Assembly (NCBI RefSeq): GCF_003994415.1 | Contig: NZ_CP034689.1 | Coordinates: 6,014,001 to 6,078,000 of the forward strand | Origin: Achromobacter spanius | GTDB lineage: Bacteria; Pseudomonadota; Gammaproteobacteria; Burkholderiales; Burkholderiaceae_B | Reading direction: 5' to 3' | Length of the DNA stretch: 64,000 nt | Shown here: positions 1 through 7,968 of the stretch, piece by piece | How the letters are laid out: each line of letters begins with the position of its first letter | Numbering within the stretch: the first letter of the stretch is position 1 | The notes under the pieces: generated by a model | What the model saw: only the letters and a program-made list of their open reading frames with translations | Database searches by the model: none | Told to the model about the DNA's origin: nothing | Translations under genes and position numbers: made by a program

Positions 1-13
1 TCAGTACTTTCAT
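1..13 (-). CDS. N-terminal fragment of a minus-strand gene leaving the window
   Basis: Only the first four codons are visible on the minus strand, ATG AAA GTA CTG (M-K-V-L). They are preceded by a good ribosome binding site, GGAG, about seven bases upstream of the ATG. The start is therefore credible, but the product cannot be read. MKVL is a common beginning for electron-transfer flavoprotein beta subunits, so EtfB is one guess among many. The gene diverges from ftsE. Confidence 0.4.
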
Positions 14-337
14 CGTGATCTCCGTGTGGGACAAATCGAGCTTGCCACGGCCGGGTTGGGCCGAAGCATGGGGCGGATGGTAGCGTCCGGACAAGGGGCG
101 GCACATCCGGGAATTCCCTTGAAATATAGGGACACTGGCGAAATCAATTGATGTTTTCGTTCGAAAACGGGGACACCTTTTTTCGATTGCACGGCGTTCG
201 AAGATGCGTTCATTTCGTTCTGATCAAAACGTGTCCAGGCGGTCACGCGGAAACGCTTTTTCACAGGACCGCGAGGAATGGGCTTAGGTCTCCCTCCTGT
301 CCCCGAGTTACTATTGCGGCTTCATCCGACAGCCGCC
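14..337. promoter_or_regulatory. divergent intergenic region with a 16-bp palindrome
   Basis: The region separates the minus-strand gene at the left edge from ftsE. The short open frames in it look like chance. It contains a palindrome at 153-168, GTTTTCG-TT-CGAAAAC, flanked on both sides by the heptamer GGGACAC (129-135 and 170-176). This could be an operator for either gene. No convincing -35/-10 pair was recognised. Confidence 0.3.
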
Positions 338-1096
338 ATGATCGAATTCCAGCACGTATTCAAATCATATGGTCGCGGCCGAAATATCCTGGCCGACATC
401 AACTTCCGCGTAAGCGCGGGAGAATTCGTTTTCGTATCCGGGCCATCAGGCGCCGGTAAATCCACGCTGCTCAAGCTGATCGGCGGGTTGGAGCCCGCCA
501 GCCGCGGGTCCATCCAGGTCAACGGGCAACGGCTGGACAAGCTGCCCGCGCGCGCGCGCCCTTACCTGCGCCGCGCCGTGGGCGTCATTTTGCAAGACAC
601 CCACCTGCTGTTCGATCGAAGCGCGTTCGAAAACGTCATGCTGCCGCTGGCGGTCCAGGGCCACGCCTGGGATTCCGCCGCATCGCGCGCCCGCGCCGCC
701 TTGGACAAGGTGGGCCTGTCGGGCAAGGAAGACCTGAATCCCATTGAATTGTCCGGCGGCGAACAGCAGCGCCTGGCCATCGCGCGCGCCATCGTGAACC
801 GGCCCGCCATCCTGATTGCCGACGAACCCACCGCCAATCTTGACGACGACAACGCGCAGCGCATCATGAACGTGTTCCGCGATTTCAACCGCGTTGGCGT
901 GACCACGCTGATCGCCTCGCATGACCAGGGGCTGATGGCACGCTATGCCTCGCGTACCTTGCGCATCGAGCCGGGCAAGTTCGCCGATTCGCACGGCCCC
1001 GCCTCACCGCCCGACTCGGGCCAGCCCGCATCGGGTTCGTCGCGCGCAAGCGGCCGCGCCGAGCCCGGCCTGGGTGCACACGGAGCGTCGTCATGA
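338..1096 (+). CDS. ftsE: cell-division ABC ATPase FtsE
   Basis: This is the ATP-binding subunit of the FtsEX complex, which couples ATP hydrolysis to activation of septal peptidoglycan hydrolases at the inner membrane. The start at MIEF matches the family start. Walker A (GPSGAGKST) lies at residues 35-43, the signature LSGGEQQR near 140 and Walker B with ADEPTANLD near 165. The protein is 252 residues against about 220 for the family; the excess is a Pro/Ser/Gly/Ala-rich tail of about 30 residues after the ATPase fold. The stop overlaps the ftsX start (ATGA), so the two are probably translationally coupled. Confidence 0.95.
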   Translation: MIEFQHVFKSYGRGRNILADINFRVSAGEFVFVSGPSGAGKSTLLKLIGGLEPASRGSIQVNGQRLDKLPARARPYLRRAVGVILQDTHLLFDRSAFENVMLPLAVQGHAWDSAASRARAALDKVGLSGKEDLNPIELSGGEQQRLAIARAIVNRPAILIADEPTANLDDDNAQRIMNVFRDFNRVGVTTLIASHDQGLMARYASRTLRIEPGKFADSHGPASPPDSGQPASGSSRASGRAEPGLGAHGASS

Positions 1097-2001
1097 ACGC
1101 CTGGCTGCGGCAACACCGCTATGCGTTGATGGTCACCGTGCGCCGGTTGGCCAAGCAACCCTTCTCGTCGTTGGCCAACCTGCTGGTCATGGCGCTGGCA
1201 CTGGCTCTGCCCTTGCTGGGCAGCGCCATCCTGGTGTCCGTGCAACCCGTTGCGCGCCAAATGTCGGTCACGCCGGAAGTCACCGTGTTTCTCCGCGTGG
1301 ACGCCCCCAAGGGCGCCGCGGCCGACGTAGCCAAGCGCATCAAGGATGATTACCAAAACGACGTGCGCGCCGTGCGCGTGGTTGATCGCGACGCGGCGCT
1401 TGCCGACCTGCGCGCCAACCCCGCCTGGCAGGAGGCGCTGGCCGTGCTGCCCGGCAATCCGCTGCCCGATGCGGTGGTCGTGACGCTGGCCGATGGAGAC
1501 AACCTGGCAGGCCGTGCCGACAAGCTGGCGGGCGACTGGAAGCAGTGGAACCACGTCGACCTGGTGCAGTTGGACAGCGCCTGGGTGCAACGGCTTGAGG
1601 CCATCCTGCGGTTTGCCCGCATCGGCCTGGGCTTTCTTGCCGCTTGCGTGGCCGTGGTGGTGCTGGCCACGGTGTTCAACACCGTGCGCATGCAGGCACT
1701 GTCGCAACGCGAAGAGATCGGCGTTGCGCGCCTGGTGGGCGCCACCGAATCCTTTGTGCGCCGCCCCTTCCTGTATCTGGGCGCGCTGTCGGGCGCGGTG
1801 GCCTCGCTGCTGGCCATCGGCGTGTCCGCCATTGCGCTGTCGCCCTTGAACGACGCCCTGCTGGGGCTGGCCCGCAGCTACGGCGCCGAATTTGCCCTGC
1901 ATCTGCCCGGCGCGCCGGTTCTGCTGGGCGCGGTGGTGGCGACCGCCGCGCTGGGCGCGCTGTCGGCCCGCTGGTCCGTCACGCGCAGTACGCGCTTTTA
2001 G
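1093..2001 (+). CDS. ftsX: cell-division permease-like protein FtsX
   Basis: This is the membrane partner of FtsE. It has the usual plan: a cytoplasmic N-terminus, a first membrane helix around residues 25-48, a periplasmic domain of about 120 residues, then three further helices near 175-195, 230-250 and 270-292. The sequence QREEIGVARLVGAT just after the second helix is the conserved cytoplasmic loop of FtsX/MacB-type permeases that contacts the ATPase. At 302 residues it has the usual length. It overlaps ftsE by four bases. A gap without a gene follows. Confidence 0.95.
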   Translation: MNAWLRQHRYALMVTVRRLAKQPFSSLANLLVMALALALPLLGSAILVSVQPVARQMSVTPEVTVFLRVDAPKGAAADVAKRIKDDYQNDVRAVRVVDRDAALADLRANPAWQEALAVLPGNPLPDAVVVTLADGDNLAGRADKLAGDWKQWNHVDLVQLDSAWVQRLEAILRFARIGLGFLAACVAVVVLATVFNTVRMQALSQREEIGVARLVGATESFVRRPFLYLGALSGAVASLLAIGVSAIALSPLNDALLGLARSYGAEFALHLPGAPVLLGAVVATAALGALSARWSVTRSTRF

Positions 2002-2349
2002 GCGCCTCCGCATACCGGCGCGCCTGACTCCACGCGCGCCGGTTCCGCATTAAAGCCACGTATAACGCCTGAACCTCCCCGTGATCCGGGGAAAGGGTTC
2101 GCGCGCGTATGTGTACGATGGCTTCGAGTGGCCGGTAGCCGGCGTTGATGCTGCATTTGGCGCGGCGTTTGGTCCTGCATGTAGCGTTAAACGGGGTCAT
2201 ATCATCGACCACCGTTACAAGCATTTCTCCCGTTACCTTTCGGGATATGCAAGAATAAAGCGAAATTTTTCTTCACTTTTTGAAACATAAACCGTTCTGC
2301 AGGGCTCTGTCCTTCATGTCCCAATCGCCGTTCTTGCCTGATAAGTCCC
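2002..2349. other. intergenic region, no gene recognised
   Basis: About 350 bases lie between ftsX and cheD. The part nearest cheD (2230-2300) is clearly more AT-rich than its surroundings, as expected for a promoter. I could not identify a convincing sigma-70 or flagellar sigma-28 pair. The short open frames here have no recognisable product. Confidence 0.3.
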
Positions 2350-3171
2350 ATGGTCTCACGACTTGAAGCCCGCGCAACGCGCCACTACTTCGACAGCGCG
2401 TTCCAATGCCAAGCGGTGAAAGTGCTCCCCAACGAGTACTACGTCACCAACGAAGATCTGATGATCTCGACCGTTCTCGGGTCCTGTGTCGCCGCCTGCA
2501 TTCACGATCCGGTGACCGGCGTGGGGGGCATGAACCACTTCATGTTGCCAGAAGGCGACATGCAGTCGCCCGCGTCGGCGACGATGCGCTACGGCGCTTT
2601 CGCCATGGAAGTGCTGATCAACGAATTGCTCAAGGCCGGCGCCTCGCGTGACCGCCTGGAAGCCAAGGTGTTTGGCGGCGGCGCGGTGCTCAGCGCCATG
2701 CAGCAGATGAACATCGGCGAACGCAATGGCATTTTTGTCCTGAACTACCTGAAGCTCGAAGGCATACCGGTCAAGGCGCAGGACCTGGGCGACGTGCATG
2801 CGCGCCGTATCAATTATTTCCCGCGTGACGGCCGGGTGATGGTGCGCAAGATGGCGCCGCACCACCAGCGCGCCGAAGAGATCATCGCCAAGCGCGAACA
2901 GGCCGCGGCCCAAAGCGTGCAGGCAAAAACACAAAGCCCGCCGCGCGTGGAACGCTTCACCCCACCTGGCGTGGAGCGCTTCGACAAACCGGCTGGTCCG
3001 GGTGTGGAACGTTTCGACAAGCCCGCGCGCCCTGGCGTCGAACGCTTCGACAAACCGGCTCGCCCCGGCGTGGAGCGTTTCGACACCCCCGCCCGCCCCG
3101 CACGGCCAGGCGTCGAACGCTTCGACACCGCGTTGTCGCGCCTGCGCAAGTCGGAAACCACCGGTAGTTGA
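2350..3171 (+). CDS. cheD: chemoreceptor glutamine deamidase CheD with C-terminal repeats
   Basis: CheD deamidates glutamines of chemoreceptors and interacts with CheC/CheY-type signalling proteins in the cytoplasm. The catalytic pair is visible as Cys46 in STVLGSCVAAC and His63 in MNHFMLP; the 17-residue spacing equals that of characterised CheD enzymes. The fold ends near residue 195. The remaining about 75 residues carry six copies of an 11-residue motif of the type PGVERFDKPAR, which ordinary CheD proteins (about 160-200 residues) lack. No other chemotaxis gene is in the window, so the gene stands alone. A GC-rich hairpin begins at its stop codon. Confidence 0.9.
   Translation: MVSRLEARATRHYFDSAFQCQAVKVLPNEYYVTNEDLMISTVLGSCVAACIHDPVTGVGGMNHFMLPEGDMQSPASATMRYGAFAMEVLINELLKAGASRDRLEAKVFGGGAVLSAMQQMNIGERNGIFVLNYLKLEGIPVKAQDLGDVHARRINYFPRDGRVMVRKMAPHHQRAEEIIAKREQAAAQSVQAKTQSPPRVERFTPPGVERFDKPAGPGVERFDKPARPGVERFDKPARPGVERFDTPARPARPGVERFDTALSRLRKSETTGS
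2945..3132 (+). repeat. in-frame 33-bp repeats in the cheD tail
   Basis: Six imperfect copies encode VERF(D/T)(K/T)P(A)(R/G)PG. The third bases vary between copies (gaacgc, gagcgc, gaacgt), so the repeat is old enough to have drifted at silent sites while the protein motif was kept. That suggests selection on the peptide. Confidence 0.8.
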
Positions 3172-3191
3172 ACGGCGCTCGGGCGCCGTTC
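3170..3191 (+). terminator. hairpin at the cheD stop
   Basis: A perfect 9-bp stem GAACGGCGC / GCGCCGTTC (3170-3178 and 3183-3191) with a TCGG loop begins inside the cheD stop codon. There is no U-tract, so it may stabilise the 3' end or act as a weak terminator rather than a classic intrinsic one. Confidence 0.45.
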
Positions 3192-3255
3192 GCGTAGACC
3201 GGTCGCGGCTTGACGGGCACGACGCCTGGCACGGGTCCGCGCCTACAATCGGCGC

Positions 3256-3905
3256 ATGTCCGCGATCCGTCTTTTCTTCGCCTTGTGGCCGTCGCCACCC
3301 CTGGCCGCTTCCTTGGCCGAATGGGCGCAAGCCGCCCGCCCGCATTGCGGCGGCCGCATCATGCGCACCGAGACACTGCACCTGACGCTGGCCTTCCTGG
3401 GGCCGGTCGAAGCGCAACTGGCTGATGCGCTGGCCGCCGCCACGCCCGAACGCAGCGTGCCTCCCGGCGAATTGATGCTGGACCGCTACGGCGTGTTCAA
3501 GCGCCAGCGCATTCTGTGGGCCGGGCCACGTCAGGCCGGGCCGCGTCAGGCCGGGCCGCGTCAGGCCGAGCGGGATGAGGCTGAACCGAATCCGACTGAA
3601 CCGCATCGGCCCGATTCCCTTCAGCCCGATTCCCTTCAGCCCGAAACGCAGCCCGCGCCGGCCCCCTGCAAGTCATCCACGACGGCCTGTGGCAATGGTT
3701 GGCCGGCTATGGCCTGACCGCGCCGCCGCAGCCCTTTCGCCCGCACGTCACCTTGCTGCGCAACATCGAACGCGACGACCCGCCGCCGCCCCCGCCCGAC
3801 CCCTTGATCTGGCGCTATGACCGTCTGGTACTGGTGGCGTCCGAATCGCAGACGGGCGGCAGCCGCTACCGCATCGTGGCGCAGTCCCGTCCGCTGGAAC
3901 CGTAG
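3256..3905 (+). pseudogene. thpR: frameshifted RNA 2',3'-cyclic phosphodiesterase (2H family, ThpR/LigT)
   Basis: The 2H-family enzyme needs two HxTx motifs. The first (HLTLAFLG) is in the frame starting at 3256. The second (HVTLLRN, about 3742) is in a different frame, open from 3600 to 3905. The first frame runs on only to 3717 and ends in low-complexity Pro/Gln/Arg sequence. Between the halves are 15-bp tandem repeats (three at 3523-3567, two at 3610-3639) that ordinary ThpR proteins lack. The switch must lie between 3600 and about 3680. As written the gene cannot give an intact enzyme. A sequencing error in the repeat-rich stretch, or programmed slippage, are alternatives. Confidence 0.65.
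3523..3639 (+). repeat. 15-bp tandem repeats inside thpR
   Basis: Three copies of GGGCCrCGTCAGGCC lie at 3523-3567 (GPRQA in the first frame) and two copies of CCCGATTCCCTTCAG at 3610-3639. Both units are a multiple of three, so copy-number change alone would not shift the frame; a separate indel is needed. Confidence 0.85.
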
Positions 3906-3948
3906 CGGCTCTGGCACAATCTGTGCGGTTGCAACTTCGGGGATCGCC

Positions 3949-4509
3949 ATGATCATCCTGCTGGACCAAGACGGCGTGCTGGCCGATTTCGAACACGCTT
4001 TCCTCGACGCCTGGCGCCTGCGCCATCCCGACATCCCGCCCGTGGAATTCGAAGACCGCAAGTCTTTCCACATCCGCGAGGACTACCCCCCCGAACTACG
4101 CAAGATGGCCGAGGCCATCTACACGGCACCGGGTTTCATCCGCGAGCTGCCTCCGGTGCCGGGCGCGCTGGACGCCGTGCGCGAGCTGCTCGCCTTGGGC
4201 ATGGACGTGCGCATCTGCTCGTCGCCGCTTTCGCAGTTTGAAAACTGCGTGGCGGAAAAGTACCTGTGGGTGGAAAAGAACCTGGGCCGCGACGCCACCA
4301 ATCGGCTGATCCTGACCAAGGACAAGACGCTGGTGCATGGCAACCTGCTGATCGACGACAAGCCCAAGATTGAAGGCGCCGTGAAGCCGCGCTGGAAGCA
4401 CATTCTGTTTGATGCGCCCTACAACCGGCAGGTGTCCGACCGCCCCCGCATCACCTGGGCGAACTGGCGCAATGTGCTGGCGGGCGAGCTCTATACCGCG
4501 GACGCATGA
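3949..4509 (+). CDS. 5'(3')-deoxyribonucleotidase-like HAD phosphatase
   Basis: A HAD-superfamily phosphatase of the NT5C type that would dephosphorylate nucleoside (deoxyribonucleoside) 5' or 3' monophosphates in the cytoplasm. The nucleophile motif LLDQDGVLADF is at residues 4-14 (Asp6 and Asp8). Motif II is the CSSPLS stretch near residue 95 and the last acidic motif is LLIDDKP near 148. Length is 186 residues, normal for the family. It lies downstream of the broken thpR with its own start. The exact substrate is not shown by the sequence. Confidence 0.75.
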   Translation: MIILLDQDGVLADFEHAFLDAWRLRHPDIPPVEFEDRKSFHIREDYPPELRKMAEAIYTAPGFIRELPPVPGALDAVRELLALGMDVRICSSPLSQFENCVAEKYLWVEKNLGRDATNRLILTKDKTLVHGNLLIDDKPKIEGAVKPRWKHILFDAPYNRQVSDRPRITWANWRNVLAGELYTADA

Positions 4510-4590
4510 GGCCTGCCGGACGCTGTTCAGCCGTCATGATTTAGGACTATTCTGTGCTGGCCGTACCCCCACCCCGGAGGAGCCCGCACT

Positions 4591-5928
4591 ATGAATCTGC
4601 ACCGTCTGCTCAAGCAGCGAGAAGCCGACCACAAGCCCTTGCGTGTTGCATTGCTGGGCGCCGGAAAGTTCGGCGCCATGTTCATGAGCCAGGCTCCGCG
4701 CACGCCGGGCATACGGCTGGTGGCGGTGGCGGACCTGGCGCCCGACCGCGCCCGCGCCGCCTTGACCCGGGTGGGCTGGCCGGCCACTGCGCTCAACGCC
4801 GCCAGCACCTCTGACGCGCTGAAAAACGGCAAGGTCTACTTCAGCGACGACCCGCTTGCCATCATCGCCAGCCCTGACGTAGACATCGTCATCGACGCCA
4901 CGGGCCAAGCCGCCGCCGGCATCACCCACGTGCTGGCCTGCTGCGAATACGGCAAGCACATCATCATGGTCAACGTGGAAGCCGACGCGCTGGCCGGGCC
5001 GCTGCTGGCGCGCCGCGCGCGCGAAGCGGGCATCGTGTATTCGCTGGCCTACGGCGACCAGCCCGCCCTGATCTGCGAAATGGTCGACTGGGCACGCGCC
5101 AGCGGCTTCGAGGTCATGGCGGCCGGCAAGGGCACCAAGTACCTGCCGGAATTCCACACGTCCACGCCCGACACCGTCTGGCCCTACTACGGCTTCACCG
5201 CTGAAATGGTGGCCGCGGGCGACTTCAACGCGCAGATGTTCAACAGCTTTCTGGACGGCACCAAGAGCGCCATCGAAATGGCGGCGGTGTCGAACGCCAC
5301 CGGCCTCTTGCCCTCGCCGTCGGGCCTGCATTTTCCGCCGTGCGGCGTCGACGACCTGGCCCGTGTGCTGCGGCCCCGCGAAGACGGCGGCATTCTGCAC
5401 CATCGCGGCCAGGTGGAAGTGATTTCATCGCTGGAGCGCGACGGCCGCCCCGTATTCCGCGACCTGCGTTGGGGCGTCTACGTGACGCTGGCCGCCGACA
5501 GCGACTACGTGCGCCGCTGCTTCCAGGAATACGGCCTGGTCACTGACCCCAGCGGCAACTACACCGCCATGTACAAGCCCTATCACCTGATCGGCCTGGA
5601 ACTGGGCATCAGCGTGGCCAGCGTGGGCTTGCGGCGTGAACCCACCGGTGCGCCGGCCGGTTGGCACGGCGACGTGGTCGCCACCGCCAAGCGCGATCTG
5701 CAAGCGGGCCAGATCCTGGACGGCGAAGGCGGCTACACGGTCTTTGGCCGGCTGATGCCGGCGCCCGATTCGGTGGAAGAAGGCTATCTGCCTTTGGGGC
5801 TGTCGCACGGGGTCAAGCTCAAGAATCCGGTACGGCAGTCGCAGGCCATACGCTGGCGCGACGTGGAGTACGACGAGACCTCAACGGCGGTGCAGTTCCG
5901 GCGAGAGATGGAACAGACTTTCGCCTAG
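4591..5928 (+). CDS. SAF-domain NAD(P)-dependent oxidoreductase (homoserine-dehydrogenase-like)
   Basis: The N-terminal Rossmann fold begins with VALLGAGKFGAMF at about residues 20-32. The middle holds a substrate domain around the KGTKYLPEFH stretch. The C-terminus is a SAF/AFP-like domain (KRDLQAGQILDGEGGYTVFG near 365-385). This architecture belongs to the group often labelled predicted homoserine dehydrogenase (COG4091). It is 445 residues and has an upstream GGAGG. It faces away from a GntR repressor and lies close to an importer and SDR genes, so oxidation or reduction of a small polyol or hydroxy acid in the same pathway is likely but unproven. Confidence 0.7.
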   Translation: MNLHRLLKQREADHKPLRVALLGAGKFGAMFMSQAPRTPGIRLVAVADLAPDRARAALTRVGWPATALNAASTSDALKNGKVYFSDDPLAIIASPDVDIVIDATGQAAAGITHVLACCEYGKHIIMVNVEADALAGPLLARRAREAGIVYSLAYGDQPALICEMVDWARASGFEVMAAGKGTKYLPEFHTSTPDTVWPYYGFTAEMVAAGDFNAQMFNSFLDGTKSAIEMAAVSNATGLLPSPSGLHFPPCGVDDLARVLRPREDGGILHHRGQVEVISSLERDGRPVFRDLRWGVYVTLAADSDYVRRCFQEYGLVTDPSGNYTAMYKPYHLIGLELGISVASVGLRREPTGAPAGWHGDVVATAKRDLQAGQILDGEGGYTVFGRLMPAPDSVEEGYLPLGLSHGVKLKNPVRQSQAIRWRDVEYDETSTAVQFRREMEQTFA

Positions 5929-6002
5929 GCACACAAACCCGTACCCCAACCCGCAGCCAAAACCACATCCACGCACCGCACTCCGCACCAAGGCCCCGCC
6001 CG

Positions 6003-6749
6003 CTACACCGGTGCGGGGCGTTCAGCCTGAAACAACCGCAAGCGGTCGGCCGCATTACGCAGATGCTGTTCGGCCGCGCGGCCGGCTGCGTCCGGGTCTG
6101 CCCCTTCAATGGCGACGAAGATGGCCTGATGCTCGCTTTGCACCGCCGCCATGCGCTCGGCATACCGGCGCGCGGTGTTGTGGCGCGCGCTGCGGATGAC
6201 GCGGCGCACGTTCGCTTCCAGATAATCGTTCAGCGACACCAGGTGCGGGTTATGCGTGGCCTGCACGATGGCCTGATGAAATTGATAGTCTTCTTCGTCG
6301 CCCAGCTTGTCGTTGATCAGCGCGTATTCCATGCCGACCAGCGCCTGACGCATCTTCTTCAAGTCTTGATCCGTGCGGCGCTGCGCGGCATAGCGCGCGG
6401 CGGTGACTTCAATCGACAGCATCAGTTCCAGGATGTGTTCCAGGTCCTGCGTGTCACCAGGCGTGGGCGCGGCGATGCGAAAGGCGTTGCGCTGAAAGTT
6501 GGGATCCACGAACACGCCGCTGCCCTGCTGCGACGTGATCAGCCCTTCGGACTTCAGCCGCGCCAGCGCCTCGCGCACCACCGCGCGGCTGACCGAATAG
6601 GTTTCGGTCAACTGCTTTTCGGTGGGCAGGCGGTCGCCGGGCGCCAGTGCCCCCTGGCGTATCTGCTCGGCCAGCGCATCGCCCAACGCGGCGGAAAGTG
6701 AACTCTTGGGCGCGGTGCGCGGCGGATCCTGATCTTGATTCGGCGGCAT
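6003..6749 (-). CDS. GntR/FadR-type transcriptional regulator (FCD domain)
   Basis: The winged helix at about residues 20-85 carries the GntR hallmarks GDRLPTEKQL and SRAVVREALARLKSEGLI. The FCD ligand domain follows, with the helical metal-binding layout EDYQFHQAIVQATHNPHL. I chose the MPPNQDQD start; a longer frame exists upstream but would run into the SDR gene. It follows the SDR on the same strand after about 37 bases, so the two are probably cotranscribed. Its target is plausibly the repeat-rich operator at 7652-7685, between this operon and the divergent importer. Confidence 0.85.
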   Translation of the reverse strand: MPPNQDQDPPRTAPKSSLSAALGDALAEQIRQGALAPGDRLPTEKQLTETYSVSRAVVREALARLKSEGLITSQQGSGVFVDPNFQRNAFRIAAPTPGDTQDLEHILELMLSIEVTAARYAAQRRTDQDLKKMRQALVGMEYALINDKLGDEEDYQFHQAIVQATHNPHLVSLNDYLEANVRRVIRSARHNTARRYAERMAAVQSEHQAIFVAIEGADPDAAGRAAEQHLRNAADRLRLFQAERPAPV

Positions 6750-6786
6750 GGAAAGTCGTGGAAACGTGATGGTTGCGTCCTGCACT

Positions 6787-7524
6787 TTAAGCGATATAGA
6801 TGCCGCCGTTGACCTGCATGACTTCACCCGTCACGAAGCCCGCCAGCGGCGAACACAGGAACGCGATGGCTCCGGCAATCTCGTCGGCCGTACCAAAACG
6901 GCGCAGCGGCGTGCTTTCCAGCAACTGCGCGCCTTTCTGGCCGATGAGGTCATGCGTCATGGACGTGGCGATGATGCCGGGCGCCACCGCATTCACGCGG
7001 ATTTGCGGCGCCAGTTCCAGCGCCAGGCTGCGCGTGAAGCTTTGCACCGCGCCCTTGGACGCCGAATAGGCCGCATGCGCGTAACTGCCGCGCTGCGCGG
7101 CCAATGAGGTCAACAGCACGATAGACCCGTTGTGGCGCAGGTGCCGTTGAGCGGCGCGGCAGGCATAGAAGGTGCCGTCCAGGTTCACGCGCATCAGCGT
7201 GCGCCAGGCCTCGTCGCTGGTGTCCTTGACCAGTTGCTCCGGGTAGATGCCGGCGCAATGCACCAGGTGGTCCAGCCCGCCGAAATGCCTGGCCGCCGCC
7301 TCGAACACCCGTTCGCAATCATGCGATATCGATACATCCAGCGCATGCGTGTAGATGCGTTGGCCGGTCGGATCCAGCTCGGCGGCAACCTCATCCAGGC
7401 GCGCACGGTCGATGTCCGTCAGCACCAGGCGAGCGCCATGGGCGGCCATCAGGCGCGCCGTTGCCAAGCCGATGCCATTGCCCGCGCCCGTGATCGCGGC
7501 CACCTGTCCTTCAAATGAAATCAT
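6787..7524 (-). CDS. SDR-family oxidoreductase
   Basis: A classical short-chain dehydrogenase of 245 residues. The cofactor motif TGAGNGIG is near residue 12, the catalytic Tyr-Lys pair is in YSASKGAV near 150, and NAG is changed to CAG in HCAGIY. The Asp in LTDID after the second strand suggests NAD rather than NADP. The start at MISFEGQV is supported by AGGAGACAGG directly upstream. It forms an operon with the GntR regulator and diverges from the ABC importer, so it probably oxidises an imported hydroxylated substrate. Substrate unknown. Confidence 0.85.
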   Translation of the reverse strand: MISFEGQVAAITGAGNGIGLATARLMAAHGARLVLTDIDRARLDEVAAELDPTGQRIYTHALDVSISHDCERVFEAAARHFGGLDHLVHCAGIYPEQLVKDTSDEAWRTLMRVNLDGTFYACRAAQRHLRHNGSIVLLTSLAAQRGSYAHAAYSASKGAVQSFTRSLALELAPQIRVNAVAPGIIATSMTHDLIGQKGAQLLESTPLRRFGTADEIAGAIAFLCSPLAGFVTGEVMQVNGGIYIA

Positions 7525-7620
7525 CCTGTCTCCTGTCGTCTTTCTGTTGTGTTTCATGCGCGGGCTCAGCGCTCGTTCTGCGTGCCGTGCCATCTGCGAT
7601 TGAACTCCTGAATGCATCGC

Positions 7621-7650
7621 TTGACACGAGAAAAACGCTTGCCCTATTAT
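7621..7650 (+). promoter_or_regulatory. sigma-70 promoter of the importer operon
   Basis: TTGACA (7621-7626) is a perfect -35 box and TATTAT (7645-7650) a near-perfect -10, with an 18-base spacer. Transcription would start near 7657, giving a leader of about 310 bases to the binding-protein start at 7969. No gene is credible in that leader. Confidence 0.75.
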
Positions 7651-7651
7651 T

Positions 7652-7685
7652 TATCAGACAACTTCAATAAGTTATCGGACAACTT
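7652..7685. promoter_or_regulatory. candidate GntR operator: two direct repeats and a palindrome
   Basis: TATCaGACAACTT (7652-7664) and TATCgGACAACTT (7673-7685) are direct repeats exactly 21 bp apart, two helical turns. The second lies in a 17-bp imperfect palindrome, AAGTTATCGGACAACTT (7669-7685). The sites begin right after the -10 box and cover the predicted start of transcription, the position expected for a repressor. FCD-type GntR regulators commonly bind TNGTnnnACNA-like palindromes. Confidence 0.65.
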
Positions 7686-7968
7686 GTCTGGAAAGCGTAA
7701 AGCAACTCCGGTTTCCAGGCAAGCCAGTCAGAGAAAAACAAGGCCGAAGCGCCGCAAAACAGGACGGGGACAACAGGGTGAACACCACCGGCAGCACGAC
7801 GGTATTCGCCCGTATCTTGCGATACCCCCCATCCCGATTTGCCCTCTTCGGCCAACAAAAGCCGCCACCAAGCGCGCTTGAATGACGCTCGCACGCATCG
7901 TTACGCACGCCCTCACGTACGGAACGACGCACACAACAAACCACTCCCGTCCCACGGAGGAGACACGC

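Noticed and set aside
7612..7881. 89-residue frame in the importer leader
   Set aside because: It has no recognisable domain or ribosome binding site, and it would start upstream of the predicted transcription start.
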